64,000 nt of DNA, taken from the NCBI GenBank assembly GCA_019746355.1, contig JAIESC010000123.1:1-64000 (forward strand), in the 5' to 3' direction. Below, in pieces: positions 42,620-52,622 of the stretch; position 1 is the stretch's first letter; each line of letters opens with the position of its first letter. The notes below the pieces were generated by a model. That model searched no databases and had not been told where the DNA came from. It was given only the letters and a program-made list of their open reading frames with translations. This DNA is from Xanthobacteraceae bacterium. GTDB taxonomy: Bacteria; Pseudomonadota; Alphaproteobacteria; Rhizobiales; Xanthobacteraceae. The position numbers were made by a program, and so were the translations under genes.

Positions 42620-43834
42620 TCACTTGATCAGCGCCATCTCGCCGTTCTTGATGTCGGACGGGGCCAGAACCTTCACCGCCCTGTCCTGCACCTGGATGAT
42701 CGGCAGATCGCGCGGCTGGTTCATGCCGTTCGGGCTGAACTTGATCGGTCCGTAGAAGGTGCTGATGTCGGTCTTGGCCAGCGCCTCGTTGACCTTTTTC
42801 TTGTCGATCGACGCCGCCCGCTCGATCGCATCCTGCAGGAGAACCGTCGCCGCCGCGCACGACGCGTGGACATAGTCCGGATCGCTTTTCTCCCTGGCGA
42901 CGAACTCGGTGTAGAACGACTCTGTCGTCGGCCAGACGCCGACGCCCTTGTAGCTCGTGGCCTGATGCCACCAGCTCGAGCTGGTGATGCCGTTCGCGAG
43001 ATTGCCGAGGCCGTCGATGTATTCTTTATAGGCGGGACCTGCGAGCATGGTGATGATCGGCGCCTTCACGCCGAGGTCCTGCATCTGCTTGCGCGCAAGG
43101 ATCAGGTCCTGCGTGTAGCCGGTGACGTAAACCCAGTCCGGATTGCCGCGCCTGATTGCCGAGAGCGACGCCGAGTGATCCATCGTGCCGACCGCGTAGA
43201 GCTGGTCGTAGTAGACGTCGAGGCCTGCGGCCTTGGCCGCAGCCGAAATGCCCTGCGCCGTCGCTTTCGGGAACACGTCATCGCGGCCGAGCACCGCGAC
43301 CCGCTTCAGCGAGGGCAGCTTTTCGCGGAAGTGTTTGATCATCGGGCCGAACAGGCCGACATTGGGCGACAGTGTGCCGTACAGGTACTTGGAGCTTTGA
43401 TCGAACACCGATTCCGACGAGGCCGCGCAGGCGATGACCGGGGTCTCGTAACGCGTGGCGATGGTGGCGACGATCTTGGTGTGCCCCGACCCGAACGGCG
43501 ACAGCAGGAAATCGACCTTGTCGTCGGTGATCAGCTTTTCGGCAAGCTGCGCGGCGCGCTGTCCATCCGACTGATAGTCGTACTGAACGAGCTGCACCTT
43601 CGACTTCGTGCCGCCGACATTGATGCCGCCCGCGGCGTTGACCTTTTCAAGCCACATCTTCCAGACGACGTCCTGCTTCTTGGCTTCGTCGGCCAGCGGG
43701 CCGGTCAGAGCGAGCGGCGCCCCGATCTTGATGTCTCTGGTTTGCGCTTGAAGATCCGACACCGGAAACGCGCCGGCCACGACGCCGGCGGCAACGAGCA
43801 GTACGCCCGACAATTGGGACGAGATCGATTTCAT
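42620..43834 (-). CDS. ABC transporter substrate-binding protein, LivK/amide-binding type
   Basis: The 404-aa periplasmic protein has a signal peptide (about 1-32, SGVLLVAAGVVAGAFP...LQAQ). A type I periplasmic-binding fold follows: IKIGAPLALTGPLADEAKKQ, GGTKSKVQLVQYD, FLLSPFGSGHT, VAVLGRDDVFPKAT and PDWVYVTGY. The ATG at 43834 follows GGAGG; the longer frame is not supported. It belongs to HAAT binding proteins of the aromatic/amide-acid branch rather than the classical leucine-binding one. It is divergent from the molybdenum hydroxylase operon with a 265-nt gap, so its ligand could be that enzyme's substrate. Confidence 0.9.
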   Translation of the reverse strand: MKSISSQLSGVLLVAAGVVAGAFPVSDLQAQTRDIKIGAPLALTGPLADEAKKQDVVWKMWLEKVNAAGGINVGGTKSKVQLVQYDYQSDGQRAAQLAEKLITDDKVDFLLSPFGSGHTKIVATIATRYETPVIACAASSESVFDQSSKYLYGTLSPNVGLFGPMIKHFREKLPSLKRVAVLGRDDVFPKATAQGISAAAKAAGLDVYYDQLYAVGTMDHSASLSAIRRGNPDWVYVTGYTQDLILARKQMQDLGVKAPIITMLAGPAYKEYIDGLGNLANGITSSSWWHQATSYKGVGVWPTTESFYTEFVAREKSDPDYVHASCAAATVLLQDAIERAASIDKKKVNEALAKTDISTFYGPIKFSPNGMNQPRDLPIIQVQDRAVKVLAPSDIKNGEMALIK

Positions 43835-44099
43835 GATGGCCTCCGGGTTGAACGCGTTCAAAGTCCGGCGAAGGGCCGCTGAGGGCATTGCTCAGCAGAA
43901 CGAACAACCTTGCGCCCCCGGCAAGGGCTCGCATCATGCTACCGCGGCCGCCATGGTGCATGCCGACCAAGATTTGTGCAAGCGCCTAGGCAACGTGAGG
44001 ATGATTGATGCAGACTGGCGCGCGGATTTCTGTTTGGTGCAAGACCGCTGGCGCTAAAGTAGCATTGTGCGGTGCATTTAAAGCAGTTGCGGCGGAGGC

Positions 44100-46442
44100 G
44101 TGACCTTGAGCAAGACCGGCGTAGGCGCCCGACTTCGCCGCAAGGAGGACGACCGCTTCCTGCACGGGCGCGGACAATACATCGGCGATCTGCGTTTTGC
44201 GCGGCTGCGGGAGGTCGCTTTCGTGCGCAGCCCGGTGGCGCATGCCCGGCTGACGGCGATCCGCATCCCCGAGCACCTGCGCGATTCCGTTTTCACGGCC
44301 AAGGACTTGAAGGGTGTCGGCAACATCCGCGCGGTATCGCCGCTGCCGGGCTTCCAGGCCTCGGAGCAGCCGCCGCTCGTCACCGACAAGATCAGGCATG
44401 TCGGCGAGCTGATCGCAATCTGCATGGCAGATACCCGGGCCGAGGCCGAGGACATCGCGGCCCAGGTCGCCATCGAGTACGACGAGCTGCCGGCCGTGGT
44501 CGACATGCTCAAGGCACAGCAGCCGGACAGCATCCAGGTCCACGACACCATCAAGCGAAACATCTTTCTCGAGGTCGGCTTCGACGGACCGGTCGAGGCC
44601 GCGGCGAAGAATGCGCCGGTGAAGGTCACGCGCGAGTTCCGCACCGCGCGCCATGTGATGTCGCCGATCGAGTGCCGCGGCTTCGTCGCGGTGTGGGAGG
44701 CGGGCCAGCGCCAGTTGACGCTGCATGGCGCAACCCAGTTCCCGCATGTCGTCCGCACCGGGCTCGCGCAGGTTCTGGGGATTCCTGAGGTCCAGATCCG
44801 CGTGGTCTCGTCCGACGTGGGTGGCGGCTTCGGCTACAAGGCGATCCTCGCCGCCGAAGAAATCTGCCTGAGCTGGCTGGCGATGCACTGCGGCCGTCCG
44901 GTGCGCTGGCTCGAGGACCGCCGCGAGCAGCTCACGGCGAACGCGAACTGCCGCGAGCATCACTACGCCATCTCCGCCTACACCGACGAGCAGGGCAAAT
45001 TCATCGCCTTCGAGGCCAAGGCCGCGGTCGATTCCGGCGCCTACTCGGCCTATCCGTTCACGGCGGCGATCGAGCCGTCGCAGGTCGCGGCCATCCTGCC
45101 CGGCCCCTACGACATTCCAGTCTACCGCTGCAAATCCGCGGGCGTCGTCACCAACAAATGCCCGCAACTGCCCTATCGCGGCGTCGCACGGCCGAACGTC
45201 TGCTACGCGATGGAGCTGATGGTCGACGCGATCGCGCGCAAGATCGGCCGGGAGCCTTACGAGGTCAGGCTTGCCAATTTGCCGCGCGCCGACCAGATGC
45301 CGTTCGACAACGTCACCGACAAGCACTTCGACAGCGGCGACTATCCGGAAATCTTGAGGCGCGCGGTCGCGGCGATCGATCTTCCGGCGGTGCGGGCGCG
45401 GCAGAAGCGCGGCGAGCCGGACGGCCGCCTGATCGGGCTCGGCATTTCCATCTTCTCCGAGCAGACCGCACACGGCACCACCGCCGACGGCAAGCGCCGC
45501 GTGTTCTACGAGCAGGCGTTCGCGCGGCTGACGCCCGACGGACGGCTCGAGGTGCGGGTCGGCATCCAGAGCATCGGCCAGGGGCTTGAAACCACGCTGG
45601 CGCAGATCGCCAACGAATGCCTCGGCGTCGATCAGGCCAACATCATCGTCAAGCTCGGCGACACCGAGAACTCGCCCTATTCGAGCGGCGCGTGGGGCTC
45701 GCGCGGCATCGTCTGGGCCGGCGGCGCGACGGCGCGCGCCTGCAAGGAGCTGGCAAGGCGCGTCGCGGCCATAGGCGCTGCGATGCTGCAGACCGACGTG
45801 AACTCGGTCCAGGTGCGCGACGGCGGCGTGTTCGGGCCGCACGGCAACGTCTCGCTGAGCGACATCGCGCGGGCCTACTATCTCGCACCGGCCGATCTCC
45901 CCGGCGACATCGACGCGCACGGCCTCGAAGTCACCGGCGGCTATGCGCCGGGCCGGCTGACCGGCGTGCACACCGGCTCGGCCCACGCCACGGTGGTCGC
46001 GGTCGACCCGGAGACCGGCGGCGTGGAAATCCTCGACTATGTCGTGGTCGAAGACGCCGGCGTGCTGATCAACCCGATGATCGTCGACGGCCAGATTCAC
46101 GGCGGCACGGCGCAGGGCATCGGCGCGGCGCTGTTCGAGGAGATGCCGTTCGATGCGCAGGGCCAGCCGCTCGCGTCGACGCTGGCCGACTACCTCCTGC
46201 CCGGCAGCTACGAGGTGCCCGACGTGCGCGTGCTGCACATGGAGACGCCCTCGCCCTACACCGAGTTCGGCCAGAAGGGCGTCGGCGAAGGCGGTGCGAT
46301 CGGGCCGGCCGCCGCGGTCGCCAACGCGGTCAATGACGCCCTGCACAAGCTCGGCGTCGAAATCTGCGAAATCCCGATCACGCCACGGCGCCTCCTCGAG
46401 GCGATCGCCCGGGCGAAGCGTGCGGCGGGGCAACCGTCATGA
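44100..46442 (+). CDS. Molybdenum hydroxylase large subunit (xanthine dehydrogenase/CoxL family)
   Basis: This 780-aa molybdopterin subunit opens with VGARLRRKEDDRFLHGRGQYIGD. It has the Mo-binding segments SSDVGGGFGYK, PYRGVARPN and GAWGSRGIVWAGGA. The catalytic Glu730 lies in GQKGVGEGGAIG. The active-site loop is not the AYxCSFR of form I CO dehydrogenase, so CO is unlikely. Hydroxylation of an N-heterocycle, aldehyde or aromatic acid is more probable. The GTG start follows GGCGGAGGC. The medium-subunit gene overlaps its stop by 4 nt. Confidence 0.9.
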   Translation: MTLSKTGVGARLRRKEDDRFLHGRGQYIGDLRFARLREVAFVRSPVAHARLTAIRIPEHLRDSVFTAKDLKGVGNIRAVSPLPGFQASEQPPLVTDKIRHVGELIAICMADTRAEAEDIAAQVAIEYDELPAVVDMLKAQQPDSIQVHDTIKRNIFLEVGFDGPVEAAAKNAPVKVTREFRTARHVMSPIECRGFVAVWEAGQRQLTLHGATQFPHVVRTGLAQVLGIPEVQIRVVSSDVGGGFGYKAILAAEEICLSWLAMHCGRPVRWLEDRREQLTANANCREHHYAISAYTDEQGKFIAFEAKAAVDSGAYSAYPFTAAIEPSQVAAILPGPYDIPVYRCKSAGVVTNKCPQLPYRGVARPNVCYAMELMVDAIARKIGREPYEVRLANLPRADQMPFDNVTDKHFDSGDYPEILRRAVAAIDLPAVRARQKRGEPDGRLIGLGISIFSEQTAHGTTADGKRRVFYEQAFARLTPDGRLEVRVGIQSIGQGLETTLAQIANECLGVDQANIIVKLGDTENSPYSSGAWGSRGIVWAGGATARACKELARRVAAIGAAMLQTDVNSVQVRDGGVFGPHGNVSLSDIARAYYLAPADLPGDIDAHGLEVTGGYAPGRLTGVHTGSAHATVVAVDPETGGVEILDYVVVEDAGVLINPMIVDGQIHGGTAQGIGAALFEEMPFDAQGQPLASTLADYLLPGSYEVPDVRVLHMETPSPYTEFGQKGVGEGGAIGPAAAVANAVNDALHKLGVEICEIPITPRRLLEAIARAKRAAGQPS

Positions 46443-47275
46443 AGCCCGTCGCGTTCGACTATGAGAGGCCGACCACGCTCGCCGACGCGGCGATGCTGCT
46501 CGGCCAATCGAACGGCCTCTCCAAGGTGCTGGCCGGCGGGCAGTCGCTCGGGCCGATGCTGAACCTGCGGCTCGCGCAACCCGGGCTCCTGATCGACATC
46601 ACATCGATCGCCGAGCTGACCGCGGTCCATGACACCGCCGATCACCTGGAGGTCGGCGCCTGCGTCACGCATGCGAACATCGAGGACGGGCGCATTCCCG
46701 ATCATTTCGGCGGGCTGCTGCAACGCGTCGCCGGCCGCATTGCCTACCGTGCGGTGCGAAACCGCGGCACGGTCGGCGGCAGCCTCGCCCATGCCGATCC
46801 CGCGGCTGACTGGCTCTCCGCGCTTTCGCTTGTGGGTGCCGATGCGGTCCTCGCCACGCCGCGCGGCAGCCGCACGGTGGCGGTGGCCGATCTTATGCTG
46901 TCGTCGTTCACCACGGTGATCCGGCCCGACGAGATCATCCGCGCTGTCCGGATCCCGAAGCTTTCGACCGGCGCGCGCTGGGGCTTCTACAAGTTCAGCC
47001 AGAAGGCCGGCGAATTCGCGCACGCAATCGGCGGCGTGCTGCACGACCCGGCTCGCGGCAGGTTCCGCGCGGTGATCGGGGCGATCGAGACGGCGCCCAT
47101 CGTCGTGGCCGATGCAAGCGTGCTGTTCGGCAACTTCGCCCGCGACATGGCCGACCGCCTCGACGAGCCAGCCGTGCTGAAGCTCCTCGACGGCAAGAAC
47201 GTGACCGACGACTACATCCGTCACCTCGCGCTGGTCGCACTGAAGCGCGCGGCAAAGCAGGCGGCCGCGCCGTGA
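46439..47275 (+). CDS. Molybdenum hydroxylase FAD-binding (medium, CoxM-like) subunit
   Basis: The 278-aa protein shows FAD-binding motifs VLAGGQSLGPMLNLRLAQP and NRGTVGGSLAHADPAADW, plus the C-terminal CO-dehydrogenase flavoprotein domain (FYKFSQKAGEFAHAIGGVL, RAVIGAIE). It carries electrons between the iron-sulfur subunit and an acceptor. Start overlaps the large-subunit stop (ATGA), and its own stop overlaps the next gene, so the three are translationally coupled. Confidence 0.92.
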   Translation: MKPVAFDYERPTTLADAAMLLGQSNGLSKVLAGGQSLGPMLNLRLAQPGLLIDITSIAELTAVHDTADHLEVGACVTHANIEDGRIPDHFGGLLQRVAGRIAYRAVRNRGTVGGSLAHADPAADWLSALSLVGADAVLATPRGSRTVAVADLMLSSFTTVIRPDEIIRAVRIPKLSTGARWGFYKFSQKAGEFAHAIGGVLHDPARGRFRAVIGAIETAPIVVADASVLFGNFARDMADRLDEPAVLKLLDGKNVTDDYIRHLALVALKRAAKQAAAP

Positions 47276-48474
47276 AAGCACTGTCCCTCGTCATCAACGG
47301 ACGTCCGGTCAAAGCCGAGGTGCCGCCGCGGCTGAACCTCGCGGATTTCCTGCGCGAGCACCAGGCGCTGACCGCCACGCACGTGGGCTGCGAGCACGGC
47401 GTCTGCGGCGCCTGCACGGTGCTGATCGACGGCGCGCCGACGCGCTCCTGCATCACCTTTGCGGTTGCCACAAACCGCGCCGAGATCACCACACTGGAGG
47501 GCTTCGAAGGCGATCCGGTGATGGACGCCCTGCGCGAGGCGTTCGCGGACAATCACGGCCTGCAATGCGGCTTCTGCACGCCGGGCATGCTGATGACGGC
47601 GCGCGACATTCTCACCCGGCTTCCCGACGCCGACGAGAAGCGCATCCGGCTCGAGCTGTCCGGCAACCTCTGCCGCTGCACCGGCTATGTCGGCATCGTC
47701 AAAGCGATCCAGAGCGCGCAGGCCGCCGTCAACAAGGCGGGCATGGCGAAAAAGCCGGCGAGCGGTGCCATCGGCCCGGTCGGCTCGCATCCTCCGGCGA
47801 CGCCGCAGGACTATGCGCGGCGGCCGCCCGCCGAGAGCGCTGCAAGGTCCAGCACTGCGACCGCTGCCCCGGCCGAGAATTTCGACGCCATCGACTGGCC
47901 GGTGGTTGCGCGTGACGGCGTCGAGCTGCGCCAGTCGTTCCCGGTGCCGTTTCCGCGCGACGAGGTGTGGCGCTTCTTCGCCGATCTCGACCAGGTCGCG
48001 CGCTGCATGCCGGGCGCGAGGCTCACCGGACCCGTGCAGGGCCATCGAGCCGAGGGCGAGGTCAACGTGAAGCTCGGGCCGATCGTCAGCACCTTCCGGG
48101 GCACGCTGGACGTGGCCCGCGACGACGGCCGGTTCGCCGGCACGGTGCGCGGCGCGGGCCGCGACAGCAAAAGCCCGTCGAGCGCGCGGGCCGTCATCGC
48201 CTATACGGTGCAGTCCACGGGCACGGCGGCGTCGCAGGTCGATGTATCGGTCAAGTTCCTGCTGACCGGCGCGCTCGCGCAGTTCAGCCGGTCCGGGCTG
48301 GTCCGGGACGTCGCCGACCATCTCACCCGCGCCTTCGCGCAAAACCTGGAAGCCCGGCTGTCCGGCCGCCTGGTCGCGGCCGAGCCTGTCGAAACGCTCG
48401 ACGCCGCCGCCATCGCCCGCTCGGCGCTCTGGTCGCGCGTCATCGGCTTCTTCCGCAAGCTGCGAAACGGCTGA
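47272..48474 (+). CDS. Fusion of [2Fe-2S] small subunit (CoxS-like) and CoxG-like SRPBCC domain
   Basis: Residues 1-160 are a typical small subunit: ferredoxin-type cysteines 40, 45, 48, 60 (CEHGVCGAC) and the second cluster 99, 102, 134, 136 (CGFC, CRC). A Pro/Ala-rich linker (about 160-205) leads to a CoxG-type SRPBCC domain (about 210-370: [40 protein letters not shown]). The tail [19 protein letters not shown] is amphipathic and positively charged, like a membrane anchor. In CO dehydrogenase CoxG is a separate protein linking the enzyme to the membrane. Starts with GTG overlapping the medium subunit stop. Confidence 0.88.
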   Translation: MKALSLVINGRPVKAEVPPRLNLADFLREHQALTATHVGCEHGVCGACTVLIDGAPTRSCITFAVATNRAEITTLEGFEGDPVMDALREAFADNHGLQCGFCTPGMLMTARDILTRLPDADEKRIRLELSGNLCRCTGYVGIVKAIQSAQAAVNKAGMAKKPASGAIGPVGSHPPATPQDYARRPPAESAARSSTATAAPAENFDAIDWPVVARDGVELRQSFPVPFPRDEVWRFFADLDQVARCMPGARLTGPVQGHRAEGEVNVKLGPIVSTFRGTLDVARDDGRFAGTVRGAGRDSKSPSSARAVIAYTVQSTGTAASQVDVSVKFLLTGALAQFSRSGLVRDVADHLTRAFAQNLEARLSGRLVAAEPVETLDAAAIARSALWSRVIGFFRKLRNG

Positions 48475-48581
48475 CCGGCATGCACGTTCCAATGCCCAGG
48501 ATTGAGGCAATCGGACAATGTCCCGCGCTGCAAAACTCAATATACTCGACCCATCAGCGACGCTGACGACGGAGAACTCCG

Positions 48582-49859
48582 ATGTCCGACCACAAGCCCT
48601 ATGACCTGTTGCTGCGCGGCGGCCACGTGATCTGTCCGGCCACGGGCGTGAACGGCGTGATGGATGTCGCGGTGCGCGACGGCAAGATCGCCGCCGTGCA
48701 GAAGGACATTCTGCCGGCGAGCGCCAAGGAAACCATCGACCTGCGCGGCCGCATCGTGCTCCCCGGCATGATCGACACCCACGCGCACGTCTATCGCTAC
48801 GTCAGCGGCCGCTTCGGCCTCGACGCCGACCTGGTCGGCGTGCATTCCGGCGTCACCGCGCTGATCGACCAGGGCGGGCCGTCCTGCATGACGCTGCCGG
48901 GCTTCCGGCATTTCGTCGCCGATACGGCGAAGTCCCGCGTCTACGCCTTCCTGTCGTCGTATCTGGTCGGCGGCCTCGAAGGCCACCTCTATCCGAACCT
49001 GTACAGCCCGGACTGCATCAACGTGCAGGCGACGGTCGATGCCGCCAAGGCCAACAGCGATCTGGTGCGCGGCATCAAGGGCCATGCCGAGATCGGCGGG
49101 TTCGCGCGCTGGGGCATCAAGGTGCTGCAGCTGTCGGCCGAGATCGGCCGCAAGTCCAACCTGCCGGTCTACGTCCACTTCGGCCAGCTCTGGGGCCTGC
49201 CGAGGAGCGGCGCGAACGGCGAGGACGCCGACACGATCATCGAGCGCGTCATCCCGGAGCTGCGGCCCGGCGACATTCTCGCCCATCCGTTCACGCGCCA
49301 CCCCGGCGGCTTCGTCAACCGCGAGGGCAAGGTCCACGAGGTGATCAAGGCTGCGCTCGACCACGGCTTGAAGGTGGACGTCGGCCACGGCAGCCATTTC
49401 TCGTATCGCCTCGCCAAGGTCGCGCTCGCCGCCGGCATCGTGCCGGACACGCTCGGCGCCGACATGCACGGCTACAACACCCATGTTCCCCCGCCGCCCG
49501 GCACACCCGCCGAGCACGCCGACGACGAGGCGAATCCGTTTTTCGGCCAGGCGAAGTTCAGCCTGACGCAGGCGATGAGCTCGATGCTGGCGCTCGGCCT
49601 GACCATGGAGCAGATCGTGCCGATGGTGACGACCAATGCCGCGAAGATGATCGGCAAGGAGGACGAGATCGGCACGCTCAAGCCCGGCGTCACAGCCGAC
49701 GTGTCGGTGCTGGCCGACCAGCGCGGCAAGTTCCTGCTGCGCGACAACGAGAAGAACCAGGTGGTCGCCGAGCGGCTGCTGCAGCCGCTGTTCTGCCTGC
49801 GCGAAGGCAAACGTTACGAGGCCAACGCGTCGATCCTGCCGGAGGCGGTCGCGGCCTGA
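48582..49859 (+). CDS. Metal-dependent amidohydrolase (dihydroorotase/deacetylase-like)
   Basis: This 425-aa amidohydrolase-superfamily protein has the metal motif DTHAHV (H67, H69), a likely carbamylated lysine in GIKGHAE, then histidine positions VHFG and VGHG. A catalytic aspartate lies in GADMHG, and the C-terminal strand NAAKMIGKEDEIGTLKPGVTADVSVL completes the fold. It would hydrolyse a cyclic amide, imide or acylated amine. It follows the molybdenum hydroxylase operon by 107 nt on the same strand, with Bug and UbiD genes beyond, suggesting a step after ring hydroxylation. The actual substrate is unknown. Confidence 0.85.
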   Translation: MSDHKPYDLLLRGGHVICPATGVNGVMDVAVRDGKIAAVQKDILPASAKETIDLRGRIVLPGMIDTHAHVYRYVSGRFGLDADLVGVHSGVTALIDQGGPSCMTLPGFRHFVADTAKSRVYAFLSSYLVGGLEGHLYPNLYSPDCINVQATVDAAKANSDLVRGIKGHAEIGGFARWGIKVLQLSAEIGRKSNLPVYVHFGQLWGLPRSGANGEDADTIIERVIPELRPGDILAHPFTRHPGGFVNREGKVHEVIKAALDHGLKVDVGHGSHFSYRLAKVALAAGIVPDTLGADMHGYNTHVPPPPGTPAEHADDEANPFFGQAKFSLTQAMSSMLALGLTMEQIVPMVTTNAAKMIGKEDEIGTLKPGVTADVSVLADQRGKFLLRDNEKNQVVAERLLQPLFCLREGKRYEANASILPEAVAA

Positions 49860-50051
49860 GACCAGTCCTCGCCGATCGCAGACGGACGTGGGGCCGCCGC
49901 GCGCCCGTTGCGTTGGCCCGGCCAGTCCGAGATCGACGGGACCAAATGCCGCGATGGCTCGCCCTTCCATGACTGGACGCGCTGAGAACTGCGACAAACA
50001 ATTTGCTTGGCAGGCCCTGGTGGGCGGCTTCGGAGACGGATGGAGGATGCG

Positions 50052-51038
50052 ATGAACTTCTGGGGGCGAATGCTGCTGGCGCTGGGCCTCGCGGCGATAC
50101 CCAACACGTTGAATGCACAGGGCAACTGGCCTGACCGTCCGATCACCCTGGTGGTGCCCTATGCCGCCGGCGGCTACACCGATCTCACCGGCCGGCTCGC
50201 CGCCCGCTATCTCGAGAAGGCGCTGGGCAAGACCGTCGTCGTCGAGAACCGGCCGGGCGCCGGCGGCATCGTCGGCACGCAGGCGGTGGTGAACGCCGCG
50301 CCCGACGGATACACGCTCTGCGTCTGCAGCGTCGGCGCGATCTCGGTCGCGCCGTTCGCGCAGAAAGTCGGCTACGACCCGGCCAAGGATCTCGCGCCGG
50401 TCGGGATCATCAGCACCATCGTGCAGGCGGTGATCGTCAGGAAATCGCTGCCGGTGAATTCGATGGCCGAGCTCGTCGCCTACGCCAAGGCCAATCCCGG
50501 CAAGCTCAACTACGGCTCGGCCGGCGCCGGCGGCCTGACGCACTACGCCGTCGAATTGTTCGAGGTGCGCACCGGAACGCACATGGTGCATGTCCCGTTC
50601 CGCGGCGGCGCGCCCGCGACCGCGGCGCTGGTGGCCGGCGAGGTCGATCTGTCGTTTGCCAACATGACCGATGCGCTGCCGCAGATCGAGGCCGGCACCG
50701 TGCGCGGCCTTGCGGTCACCTCGAAGGAGCGAAGCGCCTACTTCCCGAACATCCCGTCGATCCACGAGACGGTCGTTCCCGGTTTCCTGGTCGAGACCTG
50801 GAACGGCATCATCGCGCCGCCGAAAACGCCGGAGCCGATCATCAGCAAGCTCTCTGAAGCGCTGATCAAGATGGCCGACGATCCGGAGGTGAAGGAGGCG
50901 ATGCGCAAGGCCGGCGGCAGCACGGTCAAAAGCACGCCGGCGCAGTTCCGCGCGCAGATCGACCAGGAAATGGCGCAGTGGAAGCCGGTGGTTGCCGAAA
51001 TCCTGGAGAAGGAAAAGAAGAAAGAGGTGAAGAATTGA
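50052..51038 (+). CDS. Tripartite tricarboxylate-type substrate-binding protein (Bug family)
   Basis: The 328-aa protein has a signal peptide (about 1-22, LLALGLAAIPNTLNAQ). Bug text follows: WPDRPITLVVPYAAGGYTDLTGR, VVENRPGAGGIVGT, APDGYTL, KLNYGSAGAGGLTHYAVELF and VPFRGGAPATAALVAGEVDLSF. The ATG at 50052 follows GGAGG. No TctAB genes are adjacent, as is usual for orphan Bug proteins. Its position between the amidohydrolase and UbiD-type genes suggests it binds the substrate or an intermediate of that pathway. It ends in a lysine-rich tail. Confidence 0.9.
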   Translation: MNFWGRMLLALGLAAIPNTLNAQGNWPDRPITLVVPYAAGGYTDLTGRLAARYLEKALGKTVVVENRPGAGGIVGTQAVVNAAPDGYTLCVCSVGAISVAPFAQKVGYDPAKDLAPVGIISTIVQAVIVRKSLPVNSMAELVAYAKANPGKLNYGSAGAGGLTHYAVELFEVRTGTHMVHVPFRGGAPATAALVAGEVDLSFANMTDALPQIEAGTVRGLAVTSKERSAYFPNIPSIHETVVPGFLVETWNGIIAPPKTPEPIISKLSEALIKMADDPEVKEAMRKAGGSTVKSTPAQFRAQIDQEMAQWKPVVAEILEKEKKKEVKN

Positions 51039-51091
51039 TCCAGGCTTCGTGACGCTCATCAGTCAAAATCGAAGCGCCGGTCATTGTGTCC

Positions 51092-51184
51092 CTGGGTCCC
51101 CGCTTCCGCCGCGACGAGCGGTTGAGAGTTCGGTAAGTCCTCTCCCCGTTCGTCCCGCGAAAGCGGGCGAGAGCGGGGACCCAG
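51092..51184. repeat. Palindromic intergenic repeat
   Basis: CTGGGTCCCCGC (51092-51103) and GCGGGGACCCAG (51173-51184) are perfect 12-bp arms. They enclose a smaller CCCGC-GAAA-GCGGG hairpin (51154-51167). It looks like a dispersed alphaproteobacterial palindromic element and also lies where convergent transcripts would end. Confidence 0.6.
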
Positions 51185-51218
51185 TGCTGAAGATTTCAGA
51201 AAGCGAACGGCGTAACCA

Positions 51219-52622
51219 TCAAAGCTTGACGCCGGCGCTCTCCAGGAGCGAGCGGGCGTGCGCCCGCTGCTCCTCGGAAATCACCAGCCGTTCGGCGAAG
51301 TCCTTGCCGGCGGGCTTGGTGGCGTCGATGCCCATCTTGGTGACGGTGAAGGTCTGCGGATCGGAGGTGGGGTCGAGAATGGCGCTCTTGGAGCCCGGCA
51401 CCATGATCACGTCCTTCTCGGCGCGCACCCGCGTCGCGACCGCCCACATCACGTCGTTCATGTCGTAGATGTCGACGTCGTCGTCGACGACGATGACGTA
51501 CTTCGTGTAGAGTTCGGTGCCGAAGGTCGCCATCATCGCCATCTGCGGCTCGCCCTCGGCGATCTTCTTCATCGAGACGATCGCCATGAAGGCGCCGCAG
51601 GTGGTGTGCGGCACGTGCACGGCGCGGACGTTCGGCAGGTTGCGGCGCAGCGCGTTGAGAATCTCGCCCTCGCGAGTGATGCACGACACCAGGATATGAT
51701 CCTGCGACATGCCCGAGACGACGCTGTGATAGATCGCGTCGCGGCGCATGCGGATGCGCTTGGCGACGAACACATTCTGCGTGCTGCGATAGGACGCATA
51801 GCCGGTGAACTCGCCGAACGGGCCTTCCGGCTCGTGCACGCCGGCGAGGATTTCGCCTTCGATGACGATCTCGGCCGCCGCCGGCACCTCGAGATCGGCG
51901 ACGCCGCAGCGCGCCAGCCGGTAGGGCTCGCCGAACAGGCCGCCGATGATCTCGAACTTCCGCACGTTCTGCGGATAGGCATAGACCATCGAGCCCATGT
52001 AATGCAGCGGATGGACGCCGAGCGTGATCGCCACCGGCAGGTTCTGGCCTTTTTCCTCGGCGCGGCGATGAAACTCATACATGCGCCGGCGCGAATGCAG
52101 CGACACGCCGAGCCGGTTCTTGTCCTTGAGCATCAGCCGGTGAAAGCCCGTGGTGTCGACGCCGGTGACGGGATCGCGGGCGCTGAGCTGGCCGGCGGTG
52201 ATGTAAGGGGCTGCGTCAACGGTGAACTGCAGCGGCACCGGCAGCCTGGTGAGGTCGATGTCATCGCCCTCGATGACCACCTCGTCCCAGGCGGCGTTGT
52301 CCACCACCTCGCAGGGAATGTACTTCTGGCAGCGTTCGCGAAACGCCGTCGGCAGCTCCGCCGGCTTGACGCCAAGACAGGCCGCGAGAAGCTTGCGGTT
52401 GCCGGCCGCGTTGGTGACCACCGGCATGGTGTGGCCTTTGATGTTTTCGAACAGGACGACGGGACTGCGCCCGGCCTTGTCGAGCTCGAACAGCATCGCC
52501 GTGGACTCGAACCTGAGATCGACGGCGTTGCGGACGCGCAGAAACTCCTCGGGATAGCCGGTTTCGACCATCCGCAGAAATCCGCGCAGGCTTTGATTGT
52601 CGATGTTCGAAAGCGAGTTCAT
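51219..52622 (-). CDS. UbiD-family decarboxylase
   Basis: This 467-aa protein matches UbiD-like prenylated-FMN decarboxylases: NAAGNRKLLAACLGV, LTRLPVPLQFTVDAAPYITAG, RRRMYEFHRRAEEKG and the catalytic-glutamate region EPEGPFGEFTGYASYRS. C-terminal DVMWAVATRVR also fits. UbiD enzymes reversibly decarboxylate aromatic or alpha,beta-unsaturated acids and need prFMN made by UbiX, which is not in this window. It is convergent with the Bug gene. The neighbouring molybdenum hydroxylase and amidohydrolase suggest catabolism of an aromatic or heteroaromatic carboxylate. Confidence 0.88.
   Translation of the reverse strand: MNSLSNIDNQSLRGFLRMVETGYPEEFLRVRNAVDLRFESTAMLFELDKAGRSPVVLFENIKGHTMPVVTNAAGNRKLLAACLGVKPAELPTAFRERCQKYIPCEVVDNAAWDEVVIEGDDIDLTRLPVPLQFTVDAAPYITAGQLSARDPVTGVDTTGFHRLMLKDKNRLGVSLHSRRRMYEFHRRAEEKGQNLPVAITLGVHPLHYMGSMVYAYPQNVRKFEIIGGLFGEPYRLARCGVADLEVPAAAEIVIEGEILAGVHEPEGPFGEFTGYASYRSTQNVFVAKRIRMRRDAIYHSVVSGMSQDHILVSCITREGEILNALRRNLPNVRAVHVPHTTCGAFMAIVSMKKIAEGEPQMAMMATFGTELYTKYVIVVDDDVDIYDMNDVMWAVATRVRAEKDVIMVPGSKSAILDPTSDPQTFTVTKMGIDATKPAGKDFAERLVISEEQRAHARSLLESAGVKL

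Noticed and set aside
43986..46433. 815-aa open frame antisense to the molybdenum hydroxylase large subunit
   Set aside because: It is Arg/His/Asp-rich with no family similarity and mirrors the codon periodicity of the real gene; a GC-rich shadow.
44100..48474. Carbon monoxide dehydrogenase
   Set aside because: The large subunit lacks the AYxCSFR loop of form I CO dehydrogenase; only the general family is supported.
48537..51059. 840-aa antisense frame over the amidohydrolase and Bug genes
   Set aside because: It spans two real plus-strand genes and the gap between them, and its composition is that of a shadow frame.
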